From: Daucus carota subsp. sativus
Lineage: Eukaryota; Streptophyta; Magnoliopsida; Apiales; Apiaceae
Assembly (NCBI RefSeq): GCF_001625215.2
Contig: NC_030387.2
Location: 7,406,501 to 7,470,500 of the forward strand
Reading direction: 5' to 3'
DNA: 64,000 nt
Under the pieces are notes generated by a model that saw only the letters and a list, made by a program, of their open reading frames with translations, did no database searches and was not told where the DNA came from. Position numbers and translations under genes: made by a program. Numbering within the stretch: position 1 is the first letter of the stretch; each line of letters opens with the position of its first letter. Of this stretch, positions 12,480 through 24,852 are shown in pieces.

Positions 12480-14625
12480 AGCCAGCAATGCAAAATATAG
12501 TGTGGGTACATCGGATGGCAATAAAAGTGCTTGCATTGGGTTGGGTTCAGTATTATATTTCCTCATGCTTATCGAGTAATAGTCATATTTGGCAACTGAT
12601 TTGGAAGGTAAACCCCTCCCCCCCGGAAGATCAATGATCAATGCATTCTTGTGGAAAACAAAGTGGAAAATTCTCCCCAACAAAGGTTTTCTTGAGTCAA
12701 AGAATTGGATCCATCGCTCAACAGTGTCCATGGTGTGTGGTATCAAGGGAAACAGATGATCATATTTTTTGGGAATGTCAGTTGGCAGATTGGGGGTGGA
12801 ATTTCGTTAGTAGATGGTGGAGTATTTCTAGTATGGACAAAAGAGAAGGTCGCTTTCTCATGTCCATATTCTAAATCTCAATAAATCTGCATATACGAGC
12901 AAAGTATGGCAATTGGTTGCTACAGATGTCGTGTGGTCAATCTGGTTAGCCCGAAACGATCTTGTTTTCTCATAGGTTAAAATTAATTAGAGTTGTTTCA
13001 TTCAAATCATCAATGCAAGGATAAATAAATGGGGTAAGGCTGCGGATCTAATGAGCTTCGGGGAAGATCCTCTTTGGCGAGTTAATCCACATGGGACTAT
13101 AGCGATTCACTATAAATTAACAAAAGACTATTGGAAGCACAGAGTAGAGAATTATGACTATATCTGTGTTGTGGATGGAGCATAGGAACTAAGTAAGAAT
13201 AAATTATTTAGTGGAGAGATGGGTGGTTACATAAAGAATAAACAAAGAGGTCTGTTATTAATCTTCTCAGATCCAGTTAAGGTTAATGGCCCATTAGAAG
13301 CTGAGGTGGAAGGTGTGCTGTTCCTGCTCAAATGGATCATTGAGTATAACTGTATAAGCTTAATAAGAAAAAAGTGGTGGTTTGTACGGACTCAGTGGAT
13401 GCAATTAACATTTTCAATTCTGATTTTCAATCTAAATTCCCACTAAAATTATTGGACTTTAGCTTCCGGGAGTAGGGCTGAGCATTCGGTCGGTTCGGTC
13501 CAGAACCGGACCGAACCGAAAGAACCAAAAACCCAATTTATAATTTTTTCCAGACCGAACCAGACCAAAATTAGCATATGGACCGAACCGGAACCGAACC
13601 GAACCGAACCGAAATAATACGGTTTGGTTCGGTTCTTTCCTTAAGAACCGAATTTTTAATCGAAAATATGAAAATCACAGGGTATGTTTCTTCCTGCACA
13701 TCTACCCCACTATTGTAGCCTGCACCGGCTTGCACCTTCCTTCACTCTTCGATATGTCGCACCTGGCCACCAGCAAAACACAAAGTGACAAAACAATAAT
13801 CAATTTACAAAGACCTGTACAAATATGAATCTCCGATTATTACTTGACTCTTTGATTCTTGAACCTTGATCGCTTGATTCTTCATTGCTTTGTTTCTGAT
13901 TAGTGGTTAGGGTTTGATGGGGGCGCTGGAAAACTGTGGTCGTGGTTATGTGTCTAACGTCTTGGACTAACAGCACATCTGCACATGTGTATAATTTACA
14001 AAAGATATATTATATTTAATATATTACATCATTAATATACATAATTCGGTCTATTTAGTCCGGAACCGATTTTTTTTTCAAAGAACAGGACCGAATCGAA
14101 ATTTAATTCGGTCCGGACCGAAAAACCGAAAAAACCAAAATTCTGAAAAAATTGGAACCGAATCGGACCGAATTCACACAGTTCGGTTCGGTTTTACAGT
14201 TCCGGTTCGGTTTTGCTCAGCCCTATCTAGGAGTGCATAAACAGATCAATCTTTGTTCAATACATGCCCAGGTACCTCAATGAGCAAGAGGATTCTTTGG
14301 CCAAAAATGGAATAAATAGGCCAAAAAAGAACGTGCACTGGTATGGTGCAGATCCTATTTGGTCTAAACTTTCAGTAGTTTAGTGCCTAGTAAGATATGC
14401 GATTGATCTCTCTCCAAATATTCAGCGGTCTTTGGCAAGAAGCTGATTGATCTTGAAGCAGTGGTTGGGGATGGACTATTTTCAAAAGATGTTACTTTGG
14501 GCAAAGAATTATCATGTTATTTTATAATTTAATGACAGAAAAATAATAAAATATCAGATATCAAATAATTGTTTTCATAAATATAATCATCAAATTATGG
14601 ATTCAGACATATTTGAGTATTCATC
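12480..14625 (+). pseudogene. LINE ORF2 C-terminus: zf-RVT plus RNase H copy B, interrupted
   Basis: The left part (about 12600-12960) encodes a zinc-binding reverse-transcriptase C-terminal region: CPWC, DDHIFWEC and, further on, VVWSIWLARNDLVF. This leads into a second RNase H block starting near 13159, the normal order in plant LINE ORF2. The RNase H block matches copy A closely and is split by a 753-bp MITE at 13473-14225. Stops and frameshifts are frequent. Copy B without the insertion is about 706 bp, against 704 bp for copy A. Confidence 0.72.
13473..14225. mobile_element. hAT-type non-autonomous element
   Basis: The termini are inverted repeats: TAGGGCTGAGCATTCGG at the left and a right end finishing TTGCTCAGCCCTA, with subterminal GGTTCGGTCC / GGACCGAA words. 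It interrupts a LINE RNase H block that is continuous in copy A. The 8-bp flanks TCCGGGAG and TCTAGGAG match at 6 of 8 positions. Both differences are transitions in a CCG context, as expected from decay of methylated cytosines. It has no coding capacity. Confidence 0.82.
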
Positions 14626-14635
14626 CTCAATTGAA

Positions 14636-15047
14636 TCTTGAATTTTCCTCCAACCTCATCAATCACGATCCTGACCTCGGCTCTTGATACCATTTGTTAG
14701 GGATAAAAATATGAGATTCAACTTCTAATGCAAAGAGCACACACAACAATATATGACGTGGAAAATCCACGTCCCAACTTGTATTATTAATCAGAACCGT
14801 TATCAATAATACAATCAACCAAATCTGGATACTCAAGCCTAACAACACTCAATCATCTACTCGCAAGCGATACCTAAGCCTACATGTTGAGCACACCTAA
14901 CGACACAACATGATTATGTATATATACCCATCTCAAACTTAGTTAAATCAAAATCTAATTCTAAAATACCCAACTCCAATTAGAATAAAATTCTGAAATC
15001 TAACTCAAACCAGAATCTAATTCATATTATTGGGTCAATACCCAACA
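14636..15047 (-). mobile_element. copia-type LTR with start of internal region, truncated
   Basis: On the minus strand an LTR runs from TGTTGGGTATTGACCC (15047) to TTATCCCTAACA (14695), about 353 bp. It is followed after one or two bases by TGGTATCAAGAGCC, a primer-binding site resembling the initiator-tRNA-Met complement. Only about 55 bp of internal sequence remain before the LINE copy B end. No second LTR is visible, so this is a truncated 5' end. Confidence 0.75.
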
Positions 15048-15943
15048 ATCCTTCCCATAAGTATGACAAATACATAACTTTTATAATAATTGTCTAACAT
15101 ACAATTATTATCCATATATGTTTCGGATCACCCAAGCCCATGTTGCCATTGTAACGGGCAGATACCTAACATAAAGAGCAACCAAATTCACAACATTCAA
15201 AAGTCTTATGCAGACACTACAAAAATCCGCATAAAAGAAAATCACATAAAGTATTTAGTTGAGCTATGCAAATCCTACAAATTGGTAATCGTATATTAGT
15301 ACCCAATTTATTAGTCGATGAGCAATAAAAAGAAAAAAAAATGGAAAAAGAGAAAGTAACTGAAATTTGGAATTAAACAAGACATATATTCCTAGAAAGA
15401 GTAAATGAAAAAGATTATGAACATCATGAAAATCAAATTCAAATACAAAAACTAAGGTGATATATATTTGTAAAGACAGATGATAATCAGATGCATCCTC
15501 TAATGAAAAACCCTCATAATATGCATCCTGGAATAGAGTAAACTTATATGGAGTCCACATTTATATCGAAGTCTTGGAGTCCATATTCTTCAAAATTGGA
15601 TAAAATATAATCTGGTGGTTCTAATTTTAATTTTGTTATGTATTATTTTTAAACATCTGACAACCTGAAGATTATGTTCAACACCGTAATCAACATGCAT
15701 AACGGTTACAGTACTTTATAAATCACAGAACGCTTTGTCCTACAATATTATTGAGCAGAAATAATTATTGTAATGATTATGAAAGTTAAAAGATACTAAT
15801 GATTAATTGATAATGATGTTTAAGATTACCTATAAATGTTAAATTATAAATTTTTATAATCAAAAGTATTATTTATGATAAAATCAAAAAATTATGACTG
15901 ATATTCCAAGACTTCGATTAAAATTGGACTACCTAGAACCTAA
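15048..15943. other. Gene-less AT-rich stretch
   Basis: No coding, RNA or repeat structure could be supported here. The ORFs at 15090 and 15264 look like chance. Confidence 0.45.
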
Positions 15944-16324
15944 GAGCATCTCCAACCATAGAAAGTCCTTAGCTAAAATGTGGGTTGGCATACCAAAAGT
16001 AAAAAAATTTAGCCAACCCCTCGAAAAACTCACACTCTAACCATACCTAGTTGTTGTCTATAATTTTAGTCAACCTTCTATGGATGATTAAATTTGTCGA
16101 ACCTCTACAGGTCTGTAAGAAATCCGCAGGATGATTGCACATCATTTATTACCATATTGAACTGATATATTATATTTTAACAATCTAAAATATTAATAAC
16201 ATATTATTTTTAAATTATAGCCAACCAATATAGTCAATACCATAGAAGCACAATATATTACAGGTTCAACAATTTTACATAATGTCTTGCAGGTCCAGTT
16301 TAGCCAACGCCATTGGAGATGCTC
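15944..16324. mobile_element. Tourist-like (PIF/Harbinger) MITE
   Basis: A 381-bp element with terminal inverted repeats GAGCATCTCCAA / TTGGAGATGCTC is flanked on both sides by TAA, the 3-bp target duplication of PIF/Harbinger elements. Internal GGCTA/TAGCC words recur in degenerate relatives near 34960-35170 and 60705-60780. Confidence 0.85.
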
Positions 16325-16915
16325 TAACTATGCTAAAATAATAAACAAATATAAAATCAAAATCAAAATTTCTAATTTAAAAAAAATCAAAGAATATGTA
16401 ATAAAATAATATCAAAAATCATTTTATGACGGTAGAGCTTAAGAAGTTGGTAGGAAAATCATATGAAATGATTTTAGAATGCAAATTTCAGATACAAACC
16501 ATAAGGAGGCTACAAGATCAAATGTCGACATAAATGATAAGAAAATACATAATAATGTGACATAAAATCTAAATTTATAGAACATCATGAATTGTGTATA
16601 AATATATAGAAAGACAAATTGATAATAATACCAAGTTGATGAAGATCGTGTATGATTTGATTGTTCTTTCATTTTTAAAGATTGGATTGAGAAAATCATG
16701 TTCACGGTTTTACTAATTGTGAATCTGAATTGGGAAAATTCAAAAGGATACTGATCCTCTATCTGCTTTTCGGGGAGAATTAAATTGCTTTTTTGTTGAT
16801 TGTTTTTTTGACAAACAAAATTTTATTAACTTTCAGAATCAACCTTCAAAACTACATCCACACCGATCGGAACAGACCTCCTATCGAAGACTCGATATGG
16901 AAATGAATATGACAC
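16325..16915. other. Gene-less AT-rich stretch
   Basis: No feature could be supported. The minus-strand ORF at 16439-16705 is low-complexity and unlike known proteins. Confidence 0.45.
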
Positions 16916-17337
16916 TCAAGCTAACTCATGAGTTGACATATTAGCAGATCGTTTGATAAAACGCAAAAAAACTATGAATAAGCCTTGGAGCATGTAGCTG
17001 CATTCCATGACAACACGTCCAAAGGAGACAATATAGATACCTTGCTTCGAATAACTTGGACTGAAACCAGCGAATCTGATTCCACTATAACATTCATCCA
17101 ACCTGTGTCCTCAATCCAACTGAGAGCCTCTTTAATGGCCATGAATTCTGCCATCACCGGAGAGACCATACCATATAGACAGATTGTTTTTGCTTGAATC
17201 AAATCTCCTTTATCATCTCTAGCTACCATCCTAATCCCAGAAGCATTAAACTCCTTAAACGTCGCTGCGTCCATTGATACCTTGATTTGTGACTTCCGTG
17301 ACTTTAAACATGAGCTCCATCCTCTTTCATTAAACAA
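16916..17337 (-). pseudogene. LINE RNase H domain remnant
   Basis: The minus-strand frame from 17337 encodes an RVT_3-type RNase H fold: a VSMDAATF start, FNASGIRMVARDDKGD, AEFMAIKEALSWIED and VIVESDSLVSVQVI. The reading then shifts frame near 16985 and ends with FIKRSANMSTHELA, the conserved tail of the domain. The frameshift and lack of upstream reverse transcriptase mark it as a 5'-truncated dead copy. Confidence 0.75.
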
Positions 17338-17340
17338 ATA

Positions 17341-18041
17341 AAATAAGCAGTGATTTTATTTTTTTGGGCCATACTCCATTGAACAAGGTATTGTTTGGTG
17401 TTAGCTATCATGACATAATGTGAGTATACTTTTGATTTTATTTCTATTGATTGTTAGACAGAAGTGAATTGGGGCGGAGAGTAGTAATCTATTTTATAAT
17501 TCGGGTAAAATCATCAACAACTATAACTGATGTTCTTAAATAGATATAAAATTACCAAACTAATCTTTTCTATATAAAAGAGGGAATATATTCATGATTA
17601 GAAAACAACTCAATATTCATTCAAATTAAGCAAAATAAAGCTGATTGATTTTTCGAAGATAAGATAGAAAGATGAGGCCCAACAAACAAAATATATAACA
17701 AAAACCCATACTGGACATGGGCTTTTAGGATTAGCACTCCAACAGGCCTGTCTTACATGTATCTTTCAATTTCATATCTCAATATATTACTATCTCCGTA
17801 TATTATATCTCTCACCCGAAAACATACCTTCATCTCATTTCTTCCCAGCTCATCCAACCCTAATAAGCACACAACCTCATCCCCCCACACATATACATAC
17901 AATACATACACATATAACAGTGTTATATTCGTGTATATAGGCTTGTTTTTATTTCTCTCTTTAACCAAAATCTCACCTTAATTTATCACCCTTTTACCCT
18001 TCTTTTCGATCCATCCACCTCTTTTTACAGTTGAAAAACAG
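17341..18041 (+). other. Intergenic region and 5' leader of the K/E-rich gene
   Basis: The distal part is AT-rich without recognisable features. From about 17870 it becomes pyrimidine-rich (CTCATCCCCCCACAC, CCACCTCTTTTTACAG), as expected for the leader of the gene that follows. The leader exon ends at 18041 before a GT-AG leader intron (18042-18306). Confidence 0.5.
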
Positions 18042-18344
18042 GTATGAATTTATGTTTTAGTCTTGTTTAATTCAAGATTGTGTGTGATTTTTATGTGGGC
18101 TTAGTCTAATTCACCTTGATTTTAGTTAACGATTGCTTTTTTATCATCTTTTGTTATTAGTTAGTGTTGTGTTTGAGTTAGATCTTCTTGATCTTTGTTA
18201 GAATCCTTATAATCGTGTTAATCTTGGAACCCCTTTATGTTATTTTGTGTGTTTGATTTGTGAATTTTGATGGGTGTATTTTTAATCTTGGTTTGTTTTG
18301 GTGTAGAATAAAGGTGTGATTTTAATCAAGTTGAATTGCGAAAA

Positions 18345-19356
18345 ATGGCTGGAGGTGGGAATCGGAAGGATGATTCTGTTGTTTTGAACAGCACTAATGT
18401 GTTTGCAGCTCTTGGAACTCTAAGGAAGAAGAAGAAGTCTGATAAGGAGCAAGGATCTTCGAAGAGCGGAAAAAGTGGTTCGAAGAAGAAGCAGGATAAG
18501 AATGAGCCTGAGCCTCAAGTGTTTTGGGCTCCTGCCCCTCTAACTACTAAGTCTTGGGCTGATGTTGATGATGAAGATGACGATGATTATTATGCCACAA
18601 CTGCTCCGCTGCCTGTTTGGGCTGGAATGGAAGGCGATCAGACTGAGAAGGCTAAAGAGAGCTTAACCCCTGTTGAGGTTTATTTCGCGCACTTTTTAAT
18701 TGAATTTCTGTTAGGATTCATGTGGTCTTGAATGCTATTCAGTTATGCTTTTGTCGTTTTCGTGTCGGATAAATGATCTTGAATGTTTTTAGTTGCAGTT
18801 TTTGTCGTATTCGTTACGTGGATGGAATTGTTTATCTTATTTCGGATAAATATTTGTTTACTTGTTTCTTATGCAATGCTATTAATGTTCAAAAAACAAA
18901 GAAGGATCTTCTATCAACGATTTGCATAAAAGGATCTTGCTTTATGGAATACTTATGTGACACGTGCTTGATTTTTCTTCCCCTTTGGTGTCACATTGCA
19001 TAAAGGCAGATGTTGCCATTTTGGCTATACGTGCAGTAACCAAAGTATGGTCAAGTAAAATTAAAACTGTAACTGGCAGTTAGTTTTAAGAACATTTATC
19101 TTATTTTTAGCGGAGTTTTCCAGTTTATCATTTACTACTCCATGGAGGCATTAGTTATTGTGATGTCCGAACTGCATCTACACCTCAAGTTCCTTTATGT
19201 TTAAAGCACAATGATCTATCACCACTAAAGAGTATGAGTATATTGCTTTCTGCCTACATCACCCAAGCTCCTCCTTAATTCCTCGATGTTGGTACAGTGC
19301 GACTTTCTAGTCATGAGTTTATGATGTGCTATTTTACCTGCATAAAATATATAATA

Positions 19357-19403
<47 letters not shown>

Positions 19404-21495
19404 GTATATATATATATGTATATATATATGTATATGTATATATATATCTTGTTACAGTTATCTTTGTTTATGTCCTACACTTCCACAGTTCCACTAGGGA
19501 ATTATTGCATGCTTATTAAATAATATGGTATAAATACCCCATATGTGCTTTACCGTATATTACAATTTTCTACTTGATTGTCTGAATCTTGTTTCCCAAC
19601 TTGAGGCTGTGACACTTTCTGACTTCAGGAAAGTGAAAGTGAAGAAGAAGAGGTTGATGATGAAAATGAAGAGGAGCATGAACATGAGGTTGAAGTGCCA
19701 GCAGAGAAAGAGCCTGTTGTTGAGAAACCTGTGGAGGCACCTAAAGACACTGACAGGCAACTTTCTAAGAAAGAACTCAAGAAAAAAGAGCTTGCTGAAC
19801 TTGAAGCTGTTCTTGCAGAATTGGGTTATCCAACATCCGAGGCCAGTGGCCAAGAAGGCTCCCGTGGTGAGCATTACAAAATTTACGTAGCTTCAACTTA
19901 TGTGATTATGTGTCTTTTTTGTATAATGGTGATTGCATTTAATTCGTTCTGTAATTTTCTTTTATTATTTTTTTTCCGAGTTGAGTAATGTACGGCAAGA
20001 AAGCAGGGATTCTTTACTCACCCGCCGCACCGCACCACACCGGGCACTCAATTCTTGGGTGCTCGGGAATTCTTGTTAATGATTAATTCTGTGATTAGTT
20101 GAGTACTCTATCACTTAAATACCTTGTAATGTAATAATTGTGTTATTAAATAATTGTATTGTAAATTGTTAAGGATATTGAACTTATTTGATTATCTGGT
20201 TCAAATATGAATTTAACTCTTGAAATCTATGCAAAATATATTTTTAGTATATTAATATTTGCCGAAACCCCTGCACCTGAATTCCCATTACTTCTAAATT
20301 TGCCCAATTCCTGTTCCCGCACCATCACTCATGCTTCCTAGATGTACGGTAGTGCAATTACAAGTTTTCTGGCTGCTATTGCACGCACATAGACATAGTG
20401 TTTTATTTAATGCCACTTTCCAGCTGGTGATACGTAAAGAGCCATGCCAATGACATAGTAGTATAATGCTAATCCTTTTTAATTGGACTATTTGGATACT
20501 AATTCAATATGGCAAGATGACATTATTAATTTAAATGGCCTTTCAAAATAGATAACTAACATAAAACATCAGTGGCATATAGATTATCATCCTTTGAATT
20601 GTTGCTTGTTACTAATTTGCATAACCATTTTATCTTTCTTTTTTTTAATTTTACATCCCTTATACGCACAATTTGGATATGATGCTTAGAGTGCCCAAAT
20701 TATGTCAGTTCTTATGATGTCCATTTCTTTTTGTTATGCTAATTTAGAGGTTCCTAAAGAGTAATTAGCAAAGGCACATCTCCCAGTTTAAGCCACTCAT
20801 CTTTTGTGCTCCATGAGATGTGTTTTTGGTGTCTTTTAATTGCAGTGAAGTATTTGGTTTTATTGGGATAAAAGGTCATGTGTTCTGATTTTAACATTAA
20901 TGAAGGTCACAGTTCGTAAAATTGACCAAATGATATGCATTGGTAAAACAGGAAGCATTCTCCAAAAATGGGTGAACACCAGGATTACATATATTGTTTG
21001 ACCTTTATTGTTGCATTAACAACTATGTTTATTGTCTCTTATATGTTAGCTTATTTAAGTATTACCTTTCCACAAGATAATTATGTTGATAACGAATTCC
21101 ACTTGTCAGGGACTGCACAAGAGAAGAAGGCAGAGAACCCCAATGCTGACCTTGAGAAGAAGGAAACTAATGCACCAAGTGAGAGCAAAAATGCAAAAAA
21201 GAAGAAGAAGAAAGACAAGGCTTCAAAAGAGGCTAAAGAACAAGCTGATCAAACTAATGGTGCGGAGTCTGGAAATGCTAAAGATGAAACTGCTGGAACT
21301 GAGAAAGCTGATCTTCCATCCGGTGTTGATGTGAAAGCAATTAAGAAAGTCGCTTCCATGAAGAAGAAAAAATCAAGCAAGGAGATGGATGCAGCTGCGA
21401 AAGCTGCTGCGACTGAAGCTGCTGCTAGGAGTGCAAGGTTGGCTGCGGCAAAGAAAAAGGAGAAGAACCACTACAACCAGCAGCCTGTGCGCTAA
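18345..21495 (+). CDS. Lysine/glutamate-rich conserved plant protein, unknown function
   Basis: Three coding exons join in phase: 18345-18677, 19629-19866 and 21110-21495, giving about 318 residues. A leader intron at 18042-18306 lies in the 5' untranslated region. The start is the ATG at 18345; the frame upstream opens only on a TTG. The N-terminus contains NSTNVFAALGTLRKKKKSDK and a conserved-looking VFWAPAPLTTKSWADVDDED patch. An acidic run (ESESEEEEVDDENEEE) and a KELKKKELAELEAVLAELGY helix follow, then a Lys/Ala-rich C-terminus with several poly-lysine stretches. No enzymatic domain is visible. The alternating acidic and basic runs suggest a disordered nuclear or ribosome-associated protein, but that is inference. 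Intron 1 contains a (TA)n tract. Confidence 0.85.
19361..19448. repeat. (TA)n microsatellite, interrupted
   Basis: About 88 bp of TA dinucleotides with occasional TG interruptions lie in intron 1 of the K/E-rich gene. The apparent ORF across it is meaningless. Confidence 0.95.
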
Positions 21496-21770
21496 ATCAT
21501 TTTGTGAGTTCGATGTCAGAATGTATCCTCTTTGTTCATTTGTGGAAATGAAACAATAAACAAAAGAGTCTGGTTTTGCTGAGATGCTTTTGACATAGCA
21601 GCTTTTTATTATCTTGCAGAGGAAAAAATTATGGAACTTATAGTTAGGATTAAGTAGGTTTCTGCAATGTTTTTCATCTTTCGTTTTGCTGAACAGTCTT
21701 TCCTTTTCTTTCTTTCTTTCTTTTTTTTCTGTAGAAACTAAATGGATGTTACTCAATCATACCTTTTTTG

Positions 21771-21891
21771 GCTCCAGTTATTTGCTGGTTTCTTTGGACA
21801 CCGAAATTAGTCTTTCCATCTGTTGCATTTGGCTCCTGTTTTTTGCTGGTTTCTTTGGACTGAAATTGGTCTTTCCATCTGTTGCATTGTG
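21771..21891 (+). repeat. Tandem duplication, two about 61-bp units
   Basis: Two adjacent units share TTTGCTGGTTTCTTTGGAC and GTCTTTCCATCTGTTGCATT with a few substitutions and a 2-bp indel. They lie in the 3' flank of the K/E-rich gene, about 280 bp after its stop codon. Confidence 0.85.
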
Positions 21892-22544
21892 CTGGTGGGG
21901 ATCTTTAAGTGATTTCCTGTCAATCTTTGATCTGTTCATCATTCGTGCTTGTTTTGCAAGTTCATTGTCTTTCTTGCATACCTTCAGGACCATGGTATGG
22001 ACTGGATTAAATCGAGTCGAGTATGAGTTATATGTTGTGCTATTCGTCTAGTTGACAATTTATATCATGAGAAACCCCTGGACATGGGTAAGTGTGTAGT
22101 CACAAATGTAGCAGGGAGAAAGTGTCCTGAAAATGTGTATGTGATGACTTTTGGCTTGTATTTTGTATGTGAAGATTTGATCTGGTAGCTACCAAATTGT
22201 CTGTCCAACTGTATGCATGCCTCAACAGAGTTTCTGGTGCAGTGTTCATTCTGAAACTTGGTATCAGAAATAATTCTTAAAAAATCTGCATTCCTGTCTA
22301 AGTTTTTCTTCTACTTGTCTTGTTTTTTTTTATCTGCTATATGTCCCAATGTGAGACATGTATTTGAAATTACATCATTATATGTGTGGTTATGATACAT
22401 GTTTTCTTTAGGATTTTATTTTTTTAAAGCTTGTAGTTGATCAACCCTCCTGATTTCCCTTCATGCAAATATAGCCTCAAAAGAGTAAAGATCATGCCAT
22501 CCAACAACATCATCTTCTTTCCACCAAACTAGCACTTAAACCCC

Positions 22545-22551
22545 TATAAAT
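22545..22551 (+). promoter_or_regulatory. Probable TATA box of the BAHD gene
   Basis: TATAAAT preceded by CCCC lies 100 bp upstream of the chosen start codon. It is well placed for a transcription start near 22575 and a 5' leader of about 75 bp. Confidence 0.6.
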
Positions 22552-22650
22552 GTGGCTCAACATCTTTGCATGTATTTCTTTCAGTCAAGAAGGGGCCCTC
22601 GTCTCCTACAAAATGCTGATACCTGGCATGAATGTCCTCATAACACTACA

Positions 22651-24015
22651 ATGGCCCCATATATCCAAGAACTCAATGTCCCTCACCTCGATATTCCCCT
22701 GAGCATAGACCATATCTATCCCGTTCTCCCTGCTAGCCCAATTGTTGCTGTACCTGGTGACAGCCTCTTCCTTTCTAACCTCGACGACGTGATTGGTGCT
22801 CGAGTTTTCACCCCAACAGTTTACTTCTATCGTTCCAACAACCTGCTTTCCGAGCAAGAACCTGTCACAAAAATACTGAAGGAAGCTCTTGCCAGAGTTT
22901 TAGTTCCATATTACCCCTTTTCAGGTAGGCTCAGGGAGCGGGACGATGGTAAGCTAGAAGTATATTTTGCACAAGAGCAAGGTGCCCTTATGGTTGAAGC
23001 TCATTCTGAATTGCCCTTGTCTAGTCTCGGAGATCTTGTTGTGCCTAATCCTGCTTGGAAAACGCTGATATATAGATTCCCCTACGAAGAACCTTACAAA
23101 GTCATTGATATGCCATTGGTAATTGCACAGGTAACAAGATTCAAATGCGGAGGCTTTAGTCTCGGGCTTAGAATTTGCCATTGCATATGCGATGGCCTCG
23201 GGGCAATGCAGTTTCTTGATGCCTGGGCGGCCACAGCCAAAACAGGGAGATTGATCACAAATCCAAAGCCCTGTTGGGAGAGGGAAGTGTTCAAGCCTCG
23301 TGTCCCACCTAAAGTAACATTTCCACACACTGAATACATGAAGATTCAAGAGGGCTCTAGTCTCACAATGAGCCTCTGGCAAACCAAACCTGTCCAAAAA
23401 TGTTACAGAATCAGTCGAGAGTTCCAGACTCGTCTGAAGAACAAGGTGCAGCCGGATAACAGCTCCGGCTGCACCACGTTTGATGCAATGGCAGCGCACG
23501 TATGGAGATCATGGGTCAAAGCGCTAGACGTTAAACCACGCGATTACGAGCTGAGGCTCACATTCTCAGTAAACGCCCGATCAAAACTCAAACTCAGTTC
23601 CCTGAAAACAGGGTTTTATGGTAATGCAGTATGCTTAGCATGTGTGACAAGCACAGTTACTCAGCTTGTTGATGGGCCTCTCTCGAGCACAACCCAACTA
23701 GTCCGCGAGGCCCGGTTAGATGTTTCCGAAGAGTACGTGAGATCCACAATAGATTTTGTTGAGGTGGACAGGCCCAAAAATTTAGAATTTGGTGGAAAGC
23801 TGTACATAACCCAATGGACAAGATTTTCCATTTACGAGACAGCAGATTTCGGGTGGGGTAGGCCCATCTATGCAGGCCCAATAGATATAACTCCAACGCC
23901 ACAAGTTTGTGTTCTGTTGCCTGAAGGGGAGGCTGGTTCTAGTGGAGCTACTGTAGTTTGCATATGTTTGCCGGAATATGCAATTCATAAGTTTAGGGAA
24001 TTTTTAGATGACTAA
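22651..24015 (+). CDS. BAHD acyltransferase, single exon
   Basis: The 454-residue intronless protein has both family signatures: HCICD (HxxxD, catalytic His about residue 177) and DFGWG (about residues 399-403). BAHD enzymes are cytosolic and transfer an acyl group from an acyl-CoA to an alcohol or amine in specialised or cuticle metabolism. The start is the ATG opening MAPYIQELNVPHLDIPLSID. The frame extends 33 codons upstream only through a GTG and lies over the leader. The central YYPFSGRL motif is typical of the family. Overall style suggests a clade acting on alcohols or hydroxy fatty acids, but donor and acceptor cannot be told from sequence. Length is normal and no lesion is visible. 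Confidence 0.95.
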   Translation: MAPYIQELNVPHLDIPLSIDHIYPVLPASPIVAVPGDSLFLSNLDDVIGARVFTPTVYFYRSNNLLSEQEPVTKILKEALARVLVPYYPFSGRLRERDDGKLEVYFAQEQGALMVEAHSELPLSSLGDLVVPNPAWKTLIYRFPYEEPYKVIDMPLVIAQVTRFKCGGFSLGLRICHCICDGLGAMQFLDAWAATAKTGRLITNPKPCWEREVFKPRVPPKVTFPHTEYMKIQEGSSLTMSLWQTKPVQKCYRISREFQTRLKNKVQPDNSSGCTTFDAMAAHVWRSWVKALDVKPRDYELRLTFSVNARSKLKLSSLKTGFYGNAVCLACVTSTVTQLVDGPLSSTTQLVREARLDVSEEYVRSTIDFVEVDRPKNLEFGGKLYITQWTRFSIYETADFGWGRPIYAGPIDITPTPQVCVLLPEGEAGSSGATVVCICLPEYAIHKFREFLDD

Positions 24016-24142
24016 TAGGGTTAATATCCTAGGTGACCACTTCTACAACTTATCCTAATATATGTTGCTAATCAATGTAATTTGCGGCAACCTTTTGATA
24101 TATTACCCATGACCGGACCAGTGACTTGATATATTGTTTTAA

Positions 24143-24842
24143 GGGTTAAATAGCTAATTCACCACTAACCTGACTGGAAATTTACAACTGAGTAATGTTG
24201 TTGAAAAAACTTTCAAACGCATCACCAAGTAATTAAAAATTTTCAAAATCATCATTCTCCGTCAGTTCCGTTAAGTAGTTAACGGAAAGTTCAAAAAAGA
24301 AATTAAAAAAAACCAAAAAAATCAAAAAAAATTGCAAAAAAATCATGAAAAATTCTGAAAAAATTCAAGAAAACCTGATTTTTTTTTTTGAAAAATGTGA
24401 ATAAAATAAAAAAAATAAAAAAAATAAAAAAATAAAAAACAAAAAGTTTCAAACCTTTTTTTTATTCTTTTCAATTTTCTAAAACCCGAAAAAAAAACTT
24501 GCCACCTAATTTTTTTCAAATTTTTTCAAATTCTTTTAAGATTTTTGAATTTTTTTCAGAATATTTTTGAACTTTAGAATTTTTTTCAGAATTTTTTGAA
24601 TTTATTATGAATTTTTTGTTTTTGCTCCAAATTTTTCTGAATTTTTTAAGTGTTTTTCAGATTTTTTTTCATTTTTTAAAAAAAATGTTTTTGAACTTTC
24701 CGTTAATTACTTAACGGAACTGACGGAAAATGATATTTTTGAAAGTTTTTAATTACTTGGTGATGAGTTTGAAAGTTTTTTCAACAACATGACTCAGTTG
24801 TAAGTTTCGAGTCAGGTTAGTGATGAATTAGCTATTTAACCC
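24143..24842. mobile_element. Mutator-like MITE with long inverted repeats
   Basis: A 700-bp element has inverted repeats of about 150 bp that look over 90% alike. The ends read GGGTTAAATAGCTAATTCA and its complement; inside the arms are CGTCAGTTCCGTTAAGTA and its partner. It is flanked by a perfect 10-bp duplication, ATTGTTTTAA (24133-24142 and 24843-24852), pointing to a Mutator-like transposase. The centre is A/T-rich and non-coding. It starts about 130 bp after the BAHD stop codon. Confidence 0.92.
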
Positions 24843-24852
24843 ATTGTTTTAA

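Noticed and set aside
19326..19523. ORF rich in Ile and Tyr
   Set aside because: It is translation of a (TA)n microsatellite within an intron.
20968..21109. Apparent 5' extension of the third exon of the K/E-rich gene
   Set aside because: An acceptor at 21109 joins exon 2 in phase, while the upstream part is hydrophobic and unlike the rest of the protein.
22954..23499. 181-codon minus-strand ORF
   Set aside because: It is the antisense shadow of the BAHD acyltransferase, which has both catalytic motifs.
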